From: Opitutia bacterium
GTDB taxonomy: Bacteria > Verrucomicrobiota > Verrucomicrobiia > Opitutales > Seribacteraceae
Reading direction: 5' to 3'
Assembly: GCA_002730975.1 (NCBI GenBank)
Contig: PCBO01000004.1
Span: forward strand, 1 to 64,000
DNA: 64,000 bases
Within the stretch, counting starts at the first letter, position 1, and each line of letters begins with the position of its first letter. Both the position numbers and the translations under genes were made by a program. Of this stretch, positions 1-10,200 are shown piece after piece. Below the pieces are notes generated by a model that did no database searches, was not told the origin of the DNA, and was given only the letters and a program-made list of their open reading frames with translations.

Positions 1-452
1 CGCAGTTTCGGAAACTTTTCCACGAACTGACGGCGAAAAAACACATTCAACAATCGAATGAATCTGGTGAAATGAGAGATGCGCATTGACTGCACTCCGC
101 ACAAACGCTTGTTCTCGTCGAGATAGAAACCGAGATTATTCACCTCAGAATAATCTAACAAAGCGTTTAGCAGTTTTTCCTCGGGGTCACCGAACACCAT
201 TTCGGGATGTTTGCCATCCTGCATCTTTTGCAACGCCTCGGCGCAACCGGCTCGGTTATACTCGCTTATCCAGTTGTTGAAGAAAAAGGCACGCCCTCCC
301 GCAAGAACAGATTCCAGTTGCTCGACCTGCCTATCACTCAATTGCTCTTCCGTAGCGACGTCTTGCGATCGATCGTCAAAGCCAGCCTTTGTCGCTCCGT
401 AAATGCCTTCGTACTTGAGAGCAATCAACAAGGTGTCATTATTTTTTTTCAT
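1..452 (-). CDS. Hypothetical protein, partial (runs off left edge)
   Basis: This reading frame is missing from the supplied ORF track because it has no stop inside the window. Translating the complement from an ATG at 452 gives 150 uninterrupted codons to base 1, beginning MKKNNDTLLIALKYEG and reaching FVEKFPKLR at the edge. An AGGAG motif lies about 13 bases before the ATG. The visible part is soluble-looking, with mixed charge and no signal peptide or membrane segment, and a Phe/Arg-rich stretch near the edge. The plus-strand ORFs drawn over it are short and overlap each other in different frames, as shadows do. I do not recognise the family. It is divergent from the protease gene at 625. 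Confidence 0.75.
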   Translation of the reverse strand, partial: MKKNNDTLLIALKYEGIYGATKAGFDDRSQDVATEEQLSDRQVEQLESVLAGGRAFFFNNWISEYNRAGCAEALQKMQDGKHPEMVFGDPEEKLLNALLDYSEVNNLGFYLDENKRLCGVQSMRISHFTRFIRLLNVFFRRQFVEKFPKL

Positions 453-555
453 ATCGATAAACCAGCTCCTGACTTTCGAATTCGATGCAGGAGCTGAAAG
501 GAATTGCAGAACAAATCACGATAATCCTGAAGAGCAAACTCTTCATTTAATGAAA

Positions 556-578
556 CCTAAGTATTCCTAATACTTAGG
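556..578. promoter_or_regulatory. Perfect inverted repeat in a divergent intergenic region
   Basis: CCTAAGTATT and AATACTTAGG form perfect 10-base arms around a 3-base centre. The site lies between the divergent genes starting at 452 (minus) and 625 (plus), 47 bases before the protease ATG. No T-run follows on either strand, so an operator for a dimeric regulator fits better than a terminator. No regulator gene is adjacent, so the binding protein is unknown. Confidence 0.5.
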
Positions 579-624
579 CAAAGGATTTGTTGCGCTTAAA
601 CGAAAAACCTAGAAAAGAGACTCT

Positions 625-1590
625 ATGAAAGTTCATTTGACCGTCATCATAACCTTGTTTTCAATGGCATCGAGCGCAGCGGCTGTAAAAGAAGCGAAAG
701 CAAAACCTCTCTACGCCAAGGTAGCCCCTGCATGTTTGGAAATACTTGTGGGCGGCAGGCTAGACGGTTCAGCGACAATTGTAAGCAAAGAAGGTCTTGT
801 CCTCACCGCCTGTCACGTCATTCGGAAGAAGAGCAAGCGTTACGAGGCTCTCTCCCCCACCCTTGGTCGCCATCCACTGAAACTAGTTTGCACGGACCGT
901 TCCCATGATCTGGCCCTGCTATCCCTGCCCAAACGAGAAACCCCATATCCTTTTCTTCCAATCGCTAAAAACATCCCAAACGAGGGAAGGCCAAGCTATC
1001 TCTTTGGAGCTCCAGTATTTCGGCACAACCTCCTCATCACCGGATATGTGGCTAAGAAAAAATCGAGTTTCGAGTGGTACGACGGCGCCTTTGCCGAAAC
1101 CTTCGCCATAGCGGGCATTGGAGCGGGTGGCACATCGGGGGGACCATGGCTAAATTCCAGAGGTGAGATCATTGGTGTTCAGGTTGCCTCCATGACTTTG
1201 GGCGAAGTACATCAAGGGATTGCTTCCGCCATTCCTCCAACTGCAATCCGCTCCTTGATTGAAAAGAAACTGACAGTCGTCACCACTACCATGCAGGCAG
1301 CGGTTGAGGAAATCTGGGGGCAATCTTCCGAGTTTCAGGAAAAACTTAAACCAAAGACTAAAGGTCTGTTGTTAAGACAGGTCGCCAAAGGTGGAGTCGC
1401 GGCAAAGGTGGGGCTAAAAGACGAAGAAATTATTCTGAAAGTCGGTGGCAAGAGAATCTTCGAAAGGATTGAACCTTTCATGCAAATGCTACGCAGGAAA
1501 AAACCCGGCGACACGTTACTCCTTCACATCGCAGATTCGAAGGGGGAAGGTGAGCGTGCAGTAAAGATCAAGTTGGCCGAACTCAAATAA
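625..1590 (+). CDS. Secreted trypsin-like serine protease with C-terminal PDZ domain (HtrA/DegP-like)
   Basis: 321 residues with a signal peptide (about 1-20, ending SSAAA). The protease domain shows a chymotrypsin-fold triad: His64 in LTACHVI, Asp95 in DRSHDLALL and Ser171 in GAGGTSGGPW. A single PDZ-like domain occupies about 245-318 (KGLLLRQV..GGVAAKVGLKDEEIILKVGG). One PDZ is shorter than the two of DegP, closer to DegS or to the secreted HtrA-like proteins of Verrucomicrobiota and Planctomycetota. It probably acts in the periplasm on misfolded or surface proteins. It is monocistronic, with an inverted repeat upstream. Family assignment is firm; the physiological substrate is not deducible. 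Confidence 0.9.
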   Translation: MKVHLTVIITLFSMASSAAAVKEAKAKPLYAKVAPACLEILVGGRLDGSATIVSKEGLVLTACHVIRKKSKRYEALSPTLGRHPLKLVCTDRSHDLALLSLPKRETPYPFLPIAKNIPNEGRPSYLFGAPVFRHNLLITGYVAKKKSSFEWYDGAFAETFAIAGIGAGGTSGGPWLNSRGEIIGVQVASMTLGEVHQGIASAIPPTAIRSLIEKKLTVVTTTMQAAVEEIWGQSSEFQEKLKPKTKGLLLRQVAKGGVAAKVGLKDEEIILKVGGKRIFERIEPFMQMLRRKKPGDTLLLHIADSKGEGERAVKIKLAELK

Positions 1591-1602
1591 CTAGAAAGTT
1601 CT

Positions 1603-2235
1603 TCAGCTACCCTTTTGGTAAATCTCAACCGTGCTGCGAAGCCTAAGAAGACGCGAGCTGACCTTGAGATTGCGTGAAGCATAACCCTCCCTATTAATCA
1701 ACAGTTTAACACGATTTCGTGATCTCACAATGCTCACGCAAGCTCCCTCGCTAGCAAACTTACTCCCCTCGCCTATGGCCAGCACGCCTTTCTTGTCGCA
1801 TAGCGTACATTCGGACCATCTGTTTTCCTCCGATTGCAGGAAGTAGACGACGGCGCAATCCTTAAAAACTTCATTCTCCTCGTCGGCATCCGGGATGCGC
1901 GCTAAGGAAAACACCTTCACCTTGCGTCCTTGAAGCGTGATTTTCAATTCGTCGATAAGGAATAAAAGAACCTGAGCAAAATGGTGACGGTCCTGACCTA
2001 CTACGGCAAGACCAACGGTAGAACGGGCACTTGGCAGATCCTCCTCATCCCAAGTCGAATAGTGAAGGAGGTGGGCGAGGTAAGCCGCCTTGAGACGAGC
2101 CTCCGTTCTCGCATCCTCCGAAAAATCCGTTTTCCCGAAACTCGCATTGAAGCAGACGCAAACAGACACAATGGCGAAGGACGTAAACCACATCGCCTTA
2201 GCGAAATTTTTGAATCTGGTAATCAGGGAAAGCAC
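1603..2235 (-). CDS. YfiR/DUF4154 family periplasmic protein
   Basis: 210 residues with an N-terminal hydrophobic export segment (about 15-34). The mature part matches the YfiR-family layout: an early KAAYLAHLLHYSTW helix (the family usually has KAaYLynFakfveWP), a central GRKVKVF strand, a conserved CAVVYFL strand, then GVLAIGEGSKFASEGACVSIV and a closing NLKVSSRLLRLRSTVEI. In Pseudomonas YfiR is a periplasmic repressor of a diguanylate cyclase, but many homologues sit beside TonB receptors with no cyclase. Here the gene follows the TonB receptor after 13 bases on the same strand, so co-transcription is likely. A role in sensing or assembly for that receptor is inference. Confidence 0.8.
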   Translation of the reverse strand: MLSLITRFKNFAKAMWFTSFAIVSVCVCFNASFGKTDFSEDARTEARLKAAYLAHLLHYSTWDEEDLPSARSTVGLAVVGQDRHHFAQVLLFLIDELKITLQGRKVKVFSLARIPDADEENEVFKDCAVVYFLQSEENRWSECTLCDKKGVLAIGEGSKFASEGACVSIVRSRNRVKLLINREGYASRNLKVSSRLLRLRSTVEIYQKGS

Positions 2236-2248
2236 GGAAGGAAAAAAT

Positions 2249-4537
2249 TCAGAATCTCTTGGTTATGGATAAAAGGAGGGAACGCTCGACTCGGGCAGGC
2301 TCGAGCTCCAAGTCTTGGTACATGTTTTCGGGGTGATGGGGATCGAGAAGATCGCGACCGAAAAGGCCGATTTCAAGACTTTCGTCGGGTCTCCAGATGA
2401 ATCCGAGATCCATCCGCAAGTGAGCGGGGATGAACTGGGGATTGTATGCAGAGGGGATCGTCCTTTCCGCAGCATAGTAGAAATTCTGGGTGAAGGTGAG
2501 ATCGTCCCGCAAGCGAATATGAGAAGAAAAATTGGCCAAGGTCTTGGGGAAATTGTTGGTTTCCACACCTTCCTTCTTGCTAATGGTACGGGATGCACCT
2601 CCCTTCAGTGTCCAATAATGGAAAGGGCTGTAGTCGAAGGTAAACTCTCCCCCCGAAGTCTTGACGTCGTGGGCTTCGTAAATAGGGGGACCGGAAAAAA
2701 TGGCATTTGTGGTATCGTAGTGATAAAGAGACAGTTCAACAGTAAAATCGACCCACGGTTGAGAACGCCAACCGATTTCGAAAGCATCGGTTTCCTCTTT
2801 TTCATTGTTGGGGTTACCTGCAAAGGATTGATTCATCCAGAATCCCTTTGCCGGATTCAGTGGATCCGCCGGATCGGTTGGCACCCACACGCGGGCGTAG
2901 GAAACTTTAGTGTAACGTTCCACTAATGAAGGAGTGCGATAAGCCCGAGAATACGCTGACCATAAGACGTTGTATTCGTTGACTGCCCACGAAAGGCGCG
3001 CTCCCGGTTGGACGCCGGTACCGGCAAGGTCACTCTCTTCAAATTTTGCTCCGGCAGAAAGCAGGAGAGTGTCGGTAAATTCGTACGAATCTTGAAAGAA
3101 AGCTGAAAAACGATCGAACTTCGTCGGATTCTCACCGTAGTCGAGAATAGGTATGTCCGAAGTAGGAACCATGGAGGAAGGAGTCGTTGTGCCGGGTATC
3201 GTATCGATAACCGGAAAGTTCCAAGGGGGCGTAACCACGTCCTCGACTTCCAAATTCATATGACGAGATGCCAGGCCGAAGGCTATGTTATGCCGATCGC
3301 CGAGGATCGTATTCGCCCTGAAGTCGATGTCGTATTCTTTGCGTTCCCAACGATGACCGACATGCCCGAGGAAAGTTTTGTATTGCTCGGCATAAAAGGC
3401 CAAAGACCATTCCAAGTCAGAGTCGCTAACTCCCGAAAGCTTGGTTCTCAGATGACCTGCATCATGAGGCATTTCTCCCCAATATTCGTATCGAGTAAAC
3501 CCAGCAGGCATCGAGAGATCGGAAGCACGAGAGGAGGGCCAAGTACCTGGAATGTGCGTGGGCAAATTGGCAATGGGAACGAGGGGAGTTGCTCCCAAAG
3601 TTCCAGCAGAATTATCATAATATAACCGCTGGCTCAAATCCAACACGTGATCCACTCGCCGCTTGCCCAGGGCGCCTGCGAAAGTGAAGTCAATATCCCT
3701 TGACAAGGTTTTGTCATAACGGAAACCCACCTTGCGGAAGTAACCGTCGTCCTTGGCGGGCAATCCTGAGCTTAAGGTGCCCTCGGCATACTCTTGGTCG
3801 CGAAACCAGATTCGATAAAAGGCATCCTCTCCCGCCCGACCTCCATGAACGTAGTCTCCGAGAAAAGTACCATCGTCACGCAAAACCAAACGCACGGAAT
3901 CTCCTTGCGTAGCGGCCGCGCTCTTGGTGACGACGTTGTAGACGCCACTTACTGCATTTGTGCCCCATATCGAAGCGCCGGGACCGCGAATGATTTCCAC
4001 TCGATCCAAAATCTCCAAGGGAACGCCCTCGCCCGTGGCATTGACCGTTCCACCCATAATTTGAAGAACCTCCCTGCCATCCACCATAGCGAGAAACTTC
4101 TCCGTGGAGGAACCGCTGAAGTTCCGCATAATGGCAAAATCGTCGTAACCCGTACCACGAGTGACGTGCATTCCCGGGACGCCCCGAAAAGCTTCCACGG
4201 TAAGCACATGACCATTGAGACTGACGTCATCCGGTCGCAAAACGTAGACCGAGGCAGGATTACGCCAGTATTCTTGCTCGTAACCTAAAACCCCACGGAT
4301 AGGACGCCGAGCCAATTCCCTCAAGCCCAAGCCGAACAATCGCCGAAGTTCAGTCTTTTCAAAAGGAGTAAGAGCGTCCTGATTACGCTCGATTGGAACC
4401 AATGCAAGTTTGGGCAAAGTTGCATTTGCCTCTATCCCATTCAAAGGAACCTGTCCGGGAACTGAAGAAGGAAACGCCCCAAACAGGAAAAACCCAAAGA
4501 CAGAAACTATTACAACTGAGCGTGTATAAAAAAGCAC
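2249..4537 (-). CDS. TonB-dependent outer-membrane receptor
   Basis: 762 residues, starting at GTG. A signal peptide (about 1-29) is followed by a plug domain with the typical FRGVPGMHVTRG, MVDGREVL and VEIIRGPGASIWGTNAVSG motifs, ending in VVTKSA. A long beta-barrel follows and closes with LLLSITKRF, the terminal aromatic residue expected of an outer-membrane barrel. Total length suits vitamin B12/siderophore/haem-type receptors rather than the larger SusC type. No substrate-specific neighbour (ABC transporter, cobalamin riboswitch) was found, so the ligand is unknown. It heads an operon with the YfiR-like gene. A pair of 20-base direct repeats lies upstream. Confidence 0.92.
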   Translation of the reverse strand: MLFYTRSVVIVSVFGFFLFGAFPSSVPGQVPLNGIEANATLPKLALVPIERNQDALTPFEKTELRRLFGLGLRELARRPIRGVLGYEQEYWRNPASVYVLRPDDVSLNGHVLTVEAFRGVPGMHVTRGTGYDDFAIMRNFSGSSTEKFLAMVDGREVLQIMGGTVNATGEGVPLEILDRVEIIRGPGASIWGTNAVSGVYNVVTKSAAATQGDSVRLVLRDDGTFLGDYVHGGRAGEDAFYRIWFRDQEYAEGTLSSGLPAKDDGYFRKVGFRYDKTLSRDIDFTFAGALGKRRVDHVLDLSQRLYYDNSAGTLGATPLVPIANLPTHIPGTWPSSRASDLSMPAGFTRYEYWGEMPHDAGHLRTKLSGVSDSDLEWSLAFYAEQYKTFLGHVGHRWERKEYDIDFRANTILGDRHNIAFGLASRHMNLEVEDVVTPPWNFPVIDTIPGTTTPSSMVPTSDIPILDYGENPTKFDRFSAFFQDSYEFTDTLLLSAGAKFEESDLAGTGVQPGARLSWAVNEYNVLWSAYSRAYRTPSLVERYTKVSYARVWVPTDPADPLNPAKGFWMNQSFAGNPNNEKEETDAFEIGWRSQPWVDFTVELSLYHYDTTNAIFSGPPIYEAHDVKTSGGEFTFDYSPFHYWTLKGGASRTISKKEGVETNNFPKTLANFSSHIRLRDDLTFTQNFYYAAERTIPSAYNPQFIPAHLRMDLGFIWRPDESLEIGLFGRDLLDPHHPENMYQDLELEPARVERSLLLSITKRF

Positions 4538-4581
4538 TTGGTGAATAAGTATTAAAAATCTTCCAATTACAGAATGAAATT

Positions 4582-4740
4582 CACAAGTAGAAAGCCAACC
4601 TAATGTAGCTTTTAATTAAAAATTAACAAGTTGAAAACAAAAACTAATCAATTCCAAGAAATGCATACAGATCCACATTAGTCTTTCCAGACACAAATAG
4701 TGCGGAAAAGCATTGATTGGCACAAAGGGAAAGCCAACCT
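4582..4740. repeat. Pair of imperfect direct repeats upstream of the TonB receptor operon
   Basis: CACAAGTAGAAAGCCAACCT (4582-4601) and CACAAAGGGAAAGCCAACCT (4721-4740) match at 17 of 20 positions and are 139 bases apart. They fall in the AT-rich gap between the TonB receptor start and the end of the isomerase-like gene. The placement suggests regulator sites, but chance duplication cannot be excluded. Confidence 0.4.
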
Positions 4741-4811
4741 GCAAGAACCAAGTTCAGAAGAAGAACCCTGCCCGCGCCAAAGCCAAGGCAAAGCTTAGCT
4801 CCGAGAAACCC

Positions 4812-5831
4812 TTAAGAGTCCCGAACGTCGAGCATCGCCTTGAGGATGACGTTCCAAGTCTCGGAATTCTCCAAAGTAGAGTTCGGGAACATGCAACCAT
4901 CCCAACAGATATGCTTGATGCCACGACTTTCAAAATCTTGAAGCCAGTATTGAGAGCAGCGAGTGATATCTAATTTACCATTTGGGTCGTCGGCGGGACA
5001 GTGCTTCCCCGTCTTATCGTGAGAACCTGCTCCATGAACCTGTCCATCATTCTGGGCAACGTGAAAGTCGATGGTCCATGGACGGAGTTTGTCCGTCATC
5101 TGCTCGTAGGCGGCGTAAAACTCTTCCTCGGAATAACCTTCCTGCAAAAGGGCATACTCGGGGGCGTTGTAACCAAGTGTGTAAAGGTAAGTATGAGCGA
5201 GATCGGCTTGAAAGCCAAGAGTCTCGGGCATACCGACGCCTTCGAGCAAATCCAGCATATCTTTCCAGCTATGCATGCCTGCCCAGCAGATTTCCCCTTC
5301 GGCGGCAAGACGCTCTCCATGATCGGCCGCAATTCTGGCGGCCTCCTTGAAGGTTTCGACAATGATGCCTGTGTTGGTCCCAGTATCCTCGCGCCACTTC
5401 TCCACCCCGAACTCAGCCGAGTCGATGCGAATCACACCATAGTTTCGGGCTCCATGCTCATTGAAGACCTTGGCGATACGGCAAGCCATCTTCACTGCAT
5501 CGAGAAATTTCCCACGTTGCTCTTCTGTGCCCATAGCCGAATCGCCAACTGTGCCGGGCCAAACGGGAGCCACCAAAGAACCGATGGAAAAACCACGACC
5601 GGTGATGCTGTCCGCAATGGCCTTCAGTTCATCGTCGGAAGCCTCGGGATTGGTGTGAGGAAGGAACAGAAAATAATCGATACCGTCGAACTTTTGGCCA
5701 TCCACGTCGGCTCCTGCGGAAAGATCGAGCATCCGATCGAGACTAATGGGAGGCTCTTGGCCTTCATCATCTCCCTTGCCCACGAGTCCGGGCCACATGG
5801 CGTTATGTAGTTTTAAAGATGCGTTGCTCAT
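4812..5831 (-). CDS. Sugar phosphate isomerase/epimerase-like TIM barrel (xylose isomerase-like)
   Basis: 339 residues with no signal peptide. The AP-endonuclease-2/xylose isomerase-like barrel is recognisable from ordered metal-ligand motifs: [12 protein letters not shown] (Glu), [13 protein letters not shown] (Asp, His), DFHVAQNDG (His) near the C-terminal third, and HICWDGCMF at the end. The family isomerises or epimerises sugars and related polyols using divalent metals. Homologues are abundant in Verrucomicrobiota and Planctomycetota as uncharacterised sugar enzymes. The gene stands alone on the minus strand, so context gives no substrate. The start is supported by a GGAAAT-type leader just upstream of ATG. 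Confidence 0.8.
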   Translation of the reverse strand: MSNASLKLHNAMWPGLVGKGDDEGQEPPISLDRMLDLSAGADVDGQKFDGIDYFLFLPHTNPEASDDELKAIADSITGRGFSIGSLVAPVWPGTVGDSAMGTEEQRGKFLDAVKMACRIAKVFNEHGARNYGVIRIDSAEFGVEKWREDTGTNTGIIVETFKEAARIAADHGERLAAEGEICWAGMHSWKDMLDLLEGVGMPETLGFQADLAHTYLYTLGYNAPEYALLQEGYSEEEFYAAYEQMTDKLRPWTIDFHVAQNDGQVHGAGSHDKTGKHCPADDPNGKLDITRCSQYWLQDFESRGIKHICWDGCMFPNSTLENSETWNVILKAMLDVRDS

Positions 5832-6037
5832 TTCAATTTCCTTTATTTCTGAAGATTAGGTTTTTGGAGGCGTCGGAAAAATAAAGGGCATACATCAGCG
5901 AAAAAGGAATGCTTCGGGCAAGAAAAAAAAGCGAATGCCTTGCTTTCTCAAGACCTTCGCTCTATAGGTTATATAAAATTCAATATCACCAGTAACAACA
6001 AGAGACGAGCGATAAAAGTCTATACAAACAGCTATTC

Positions 6038-7192
6038 ATGAAAAAACTTATTCTTTGCCTGTTTTTCCTTGCAACAGTCTGGACCGCAGCTGAAATCCGA
6101 ACCTGGACAAGTACCTCCGGCACCACCTTGGAAGCGGAATTAATGGAGTACGCCAACCGCACAGTAGTTTTAAAGACCGCTGCCGGTAGAAAACTAACCC
6201 TACCCTTGGCTAAGCTGGTGCCCGAAGATCAAATCCGTATAACGAAATGGGCCGAAGGACAAGAGCAAGTGCAGGCTAAGACCCAATCCGCTCGCAATTC
6301 GGCGACAGGTACCGACACCCAATCCACGCTCAAGGGCGGCTTGGCCGATCTGCTTCCTGAAAACTTGCTGGATTCAAACGGCAAAGAAATTTCAAGGAAC
6401 AAATTGGCGGGCAAAACCGTTGGATTTTATTTTTCCGCGCATTGGTGCCCTCCTTGCAGAACCTTCACTCCCGGTCTCGTTAAATTTCGCGACGATAACA
6501 AAGATGACTTTGAGATAGTTTTTGTCAGCTCCGACAGAAGTCCACAGGCTCAAATGGACTACATGGAAGAAACGAACATGAAGTGGCTTACGCTACCCCA
6601 CCGAGGCAAGGCGGCAAACAGTCTGGCCGGTAAATACGGCGTGAGAGGCATTCCGGCACTCATCATCGTTTCACCGGACGGGGAAACCATAACCAAGAAC
6701 GGTCGCGACGACGTATCGGGCGATCCGAAAGGCGCGTTGGCCAAATGGACCAAGTCCGGCACCTCCACTCCTACCGCCACTGCCGATTCAAGCGGCAGAA
6801 AAAAGAATGCTGGCGGTTCTGAAACCAAGTGGCTGACCAATCTCGACGATGCCTTGAAAGAAGCGAAGAAAAGCGATAAAACCGTGCTGATAAACTTTAC
6901 GGGAAGCGATTGGTGCGGATGGTGCATACGCCTAAAGAAGGAAGTTTTCTCTAAAAACGAGTTTAAGGATTGGGCAGAGGAAAACGTTGTTCTTCTGGAA
7001 GCAGACTTCCCTCGGGGAAAACCCACTTTGGGAGATGCGAAAGAGATCAAGAAGCGTTTGGGCGGCGATGTTCGGGGTTATCCCACCATCCTGTTTCTCG
7101 ATGCCGAGGGCAAGGTAAAGGGAAAGAGCGGATACATGAAAGGCGGCCCGGGAAGCTGGGTGAAAAACGCCGAAAAGTTTACAGGGTCCTGA
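6038..7192 (+). CDS. Secreted SHD1-type plus double thioredoxin-fold protein
   Basis: 384 residues. A signal peptide (about 1-18) is followed by a short SHD1-like beta module (about 20-70, RTWTSTSGTTLEAELMEY..LPLAKL), common in exported proteins of Verrucomicrobiota and Planctomycetota. A nucleoredoxin/tryparedoxin-like thioredoxin domain has the active site CPPC at 137-140 (SAHWCPPCRTF) and a cis-Pro GIPALIIV. After a Ser/Thr/Gly linker (about 240-262) comes a second thioredoxin-fold domain with CGWC at 293-296 (DWCGWCIRLKKEVF) and its own GYPTILFLD. Both domains keep their CxxC pair, so two independent disulfide relays are possible. It lies 10 bases before the beta-propeller gene and may be co-expressed with it. 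Confidence 0.88.
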   Translation: MKKLILCLFFLATVWTAAEIRTWTSTSGTTLEAELMEYANRTVVLKTAAGRKLTLPLAKLVPEDQIRITKWAEGQEQVQAKTQSARNSATGTDTQSTLKGGLADLLPENLLDSNGKEISRNKLAGKTVGFYFSAHWCPPCRTFTPGLVKFRDDNKDDFEIVFVSSDRSPQAQMDYMEETNMKWLTLPHRGKAANSLAGKYGVRGIPALIIVSPDGETITKNGRDDVSGDPKGALAKWTKSGTSTPTATADSSGRKKNAGGSETKWLTNLDDALKEAKKSDKTVLINFTGSDWCGWCIRLKKEVFSKNEFKDWAEENVVLLEADFPRGKPTLGDAKEIKKRLGGDVRGYPTILFLDAEGKVKGKSGYMKGGPGSWVKNAEKFTGS

Positions 7193-7202
7193 AAACATTG
7201 CC

Positions 7203-10200
7203 TTGAATCGAGCTTGCCACCCTTTGCTTATCGCAAGCTTCGGCTTCGCGATACTGGCGAATGCTGTCTTTGCAGTTGGCGAAAGTTGGAACGAAGCTTC
7301 GATTTGGTTTAAAAAGGGAGACGTGATCGAAGTTTCCGCCCCGGCGGAAGCCAAACGAGTTCGTCTCGAAGTACGTAATAAGGAAACAGGGGATTGGGAC
7401 GCGGTTAAGACAGGACACCTTCCGGGATCGCGTGTGGGCAAGATTTACTTGGAGATACCTTTCGACGTGGACCGAAGTCGCGTCCGAGTCAGGTGGAGCA
7501 GTTCCGACCCGCTTCCCTATTCCTTTTACGAAGGCCGTAGCAAATTTGGAGCTAGGGAGGGGGATGCTTCGTTCGCATCCGCTCAATTTCGAACTGCGGA
7601 ACTGGCTATGAGCGCAGTGACGGACAGCGCCGAAGTTTCGGACGACGGCACGGACAACGTACAGGAGTCCGATGTTTGGCGACTATCTGGAGACAGGCTG
7701 TATTTCTTCAACCAGATGAGAGGTTTGCAGGTGGTCGACCTCTCGAAGCCCAATGATCCAAAGGTGATCGCTCGGCACAGGCTTCCGGCATCAGGGGAAC
7801 AAATGTACGTCACCGACGATGGACACTATGCATACCTGCTTGCCCGAAAAAGCGGCCAAAGCTGGCCGTATTCGTCGGAGGTAAGGGTGCTGAAACTGGA
7901 CGATTCGGAGATTACGGAAGTGGCTCGATTAGATCTCGACGCCTCATATCGCGAAAGCCGGATGGTAGGGGACAAACTCTACGTGCTCTCCGAAAAATGG
8001 GAAAAAGACAAGATGGCATGGCAAAACTGGTCCTTCTCCTACAGTACACGCCTCGCCACCTTTGACCTAAGCGACCCCGACAATCCTCAAAAAATCGATG
8101 AGAAAATCCTCGCGGGAGCCCCTCAAGTTATCTCCGCCACAAACAGTAACTTGATGGTCGTCACCCGAGACCCATCCGATTATTACAACAAGCACCTCGT
8201 ACGTGTATTCGACCTCACGGGCTTCTCTGGCGTCCCCGAACAGATAACCGAGGTTAAACCCGGTGGTCGCGTGCTCGACAAGTTCAAGCTCCGTATCCGC
8301 AACGGCATCCTCACCGTCATCTCTCAAGCCTACCGTGAGGGAAACTGGAGAAACCGATATTCATTGCTGGAGACTTTCAAGATTTCATCCGGCAAACGCC
8401 AGGGTGCCATGGAACTGGCCGAACGTGAAACCCTGTACGCCACCCGTTTCGACGGCGACTACGCCTATGTCGTGACCTTTCTACGCACCGACCCCCTATT
8501 CATAATCGACCTGACGAAACCAGAGAAGCCCCGACTCATATCCGAGCTGATCGTTCCCGGTTGGTCCGAGTACATACAGCCAATGGGCGACCAGCTTTTC
8601 GCCGTGGGCGTGGAAGAAGGGCGAGTGACCGCTTCCCTCTTCGACGTTTCCGATAAGGAAAAACCGCGCCTCGCCTATCGGGTGTTCATGGGGCAAGCAG
8701 GAGCCTATTCTTGGAGTGAGGCCAACTACGACGAGAAGGCGATCGGACAGTTGCCCTCCCAAAACCTGTTCCTGATTCCCTTCCAATCATGGGAAGAAGG
8801 AAGATACGTCAAAAAGGTGCAGATCCTCGAAGTGACGAATGCGGGCCTGATCGCAAGAGGCGAAATCACCCACCGCTTTCAAGCGCGCAGGGCGGCCCCC
8901 GATGCAACCGGCTTGCGCATTTTCTCAATTTCGGGGAACGAGCTCAGGGTGACTGATTTCGCCGACCGTGAAAACCCGAAACCCTTGGCCCGAATGCCTC
9001 TCGCATGGAAGGTCGACCGTATCCACCTTTCAGGCGAACACCTTCTCCAAATCGAAGACCAAGGGGGATATTATTGGGGTTGGGGAATGTCCTCGCAGGA
9101 TGCAAACGCCACGCTACGCGTAACAAAAACGGCAACCCCCGATGAACTAATCAGTTCGCTGAACCTCGGTGCGGGCACAATCGCCGGCAGCCTCGTCCAT
9201 GCGGGGAAGCTTCATCTGGCCCTGGCCAACAACGGAAAACTAGTGGCCGAGGTCTACGATTTGGAATCCAACGGTTCCGCAATCAAGTTAGCCTCCGCAG
9301 AGGTAAAACTGAAAAATAATAATAATCGCCCAGAATTGAAGACCTTCATCCTCGACGAAAAAACCGTTTGTTGGGCTACCGTAGGCAAAAAGGGTCAAAC
9401 TTACTTTCCTTACGAATACTGGCGATCAAGCATGATGATCGACGATGCTCTCTACCCCTATCCGACCTATGGCTCGGCAACCGTCGAGGCACACACTTTT
9501 ACCTTCGAGGAAAACTTGGCGGGATCGACTCTTGTTCACGAAGCCAACGCCAGCATCACCCTATCGGGGAATGTCCAATGGAGTGAACCCTTCCTGCTGC
9601 AGGATCGCATCCTGTACGGATCCACAGTCACCAATCATCTCTACGATTCAAAGGAGACTTGGCGAGTCGTGAAATCGGACGTAAACTCCAGTCTCCATGG
9701 ATTCGACCTTACTGAGCCGAAGACCCCCAAGACCCTCGCCACGGCATCACTACCCGGCCTGCTAACCGGGGTACACCAACTGGAAGAAGGCTCGCAAGAA
9801 GCCTATCTTTTCGCGGAAAGCAAGGACACCTCCATCGGCATTTACCGCCCCATGCCCGTCATCCTCTACGACGACTCCGGAGAATTCCAGATCAGACCGG
9901 AGACCGAACGCTATGGTCGCTCTTTGACAGCTTGCGCATACGACGGCACCCTCGCCTATTACCTCGATGAACTCGACCTATCGAGCACCTCTGGCCCCCT
10001 CTCCGTGGCGAAAGGCAACGCCTTCGTCGGTTTGTCGAACTCGCAGTCCTCTGGAGTCAATGGCTACCGAATAGACGAGTCGGGCCTCTTTACCAAGACA
10101 TCCAGCCTGTTCAGAGGTGAAAACCTCTCGGAGTTGGCAACCGACGGCTCCTACCTGATCGGACGGACGAACAACGGCGTCCGAGTCACCGATCTCAACC

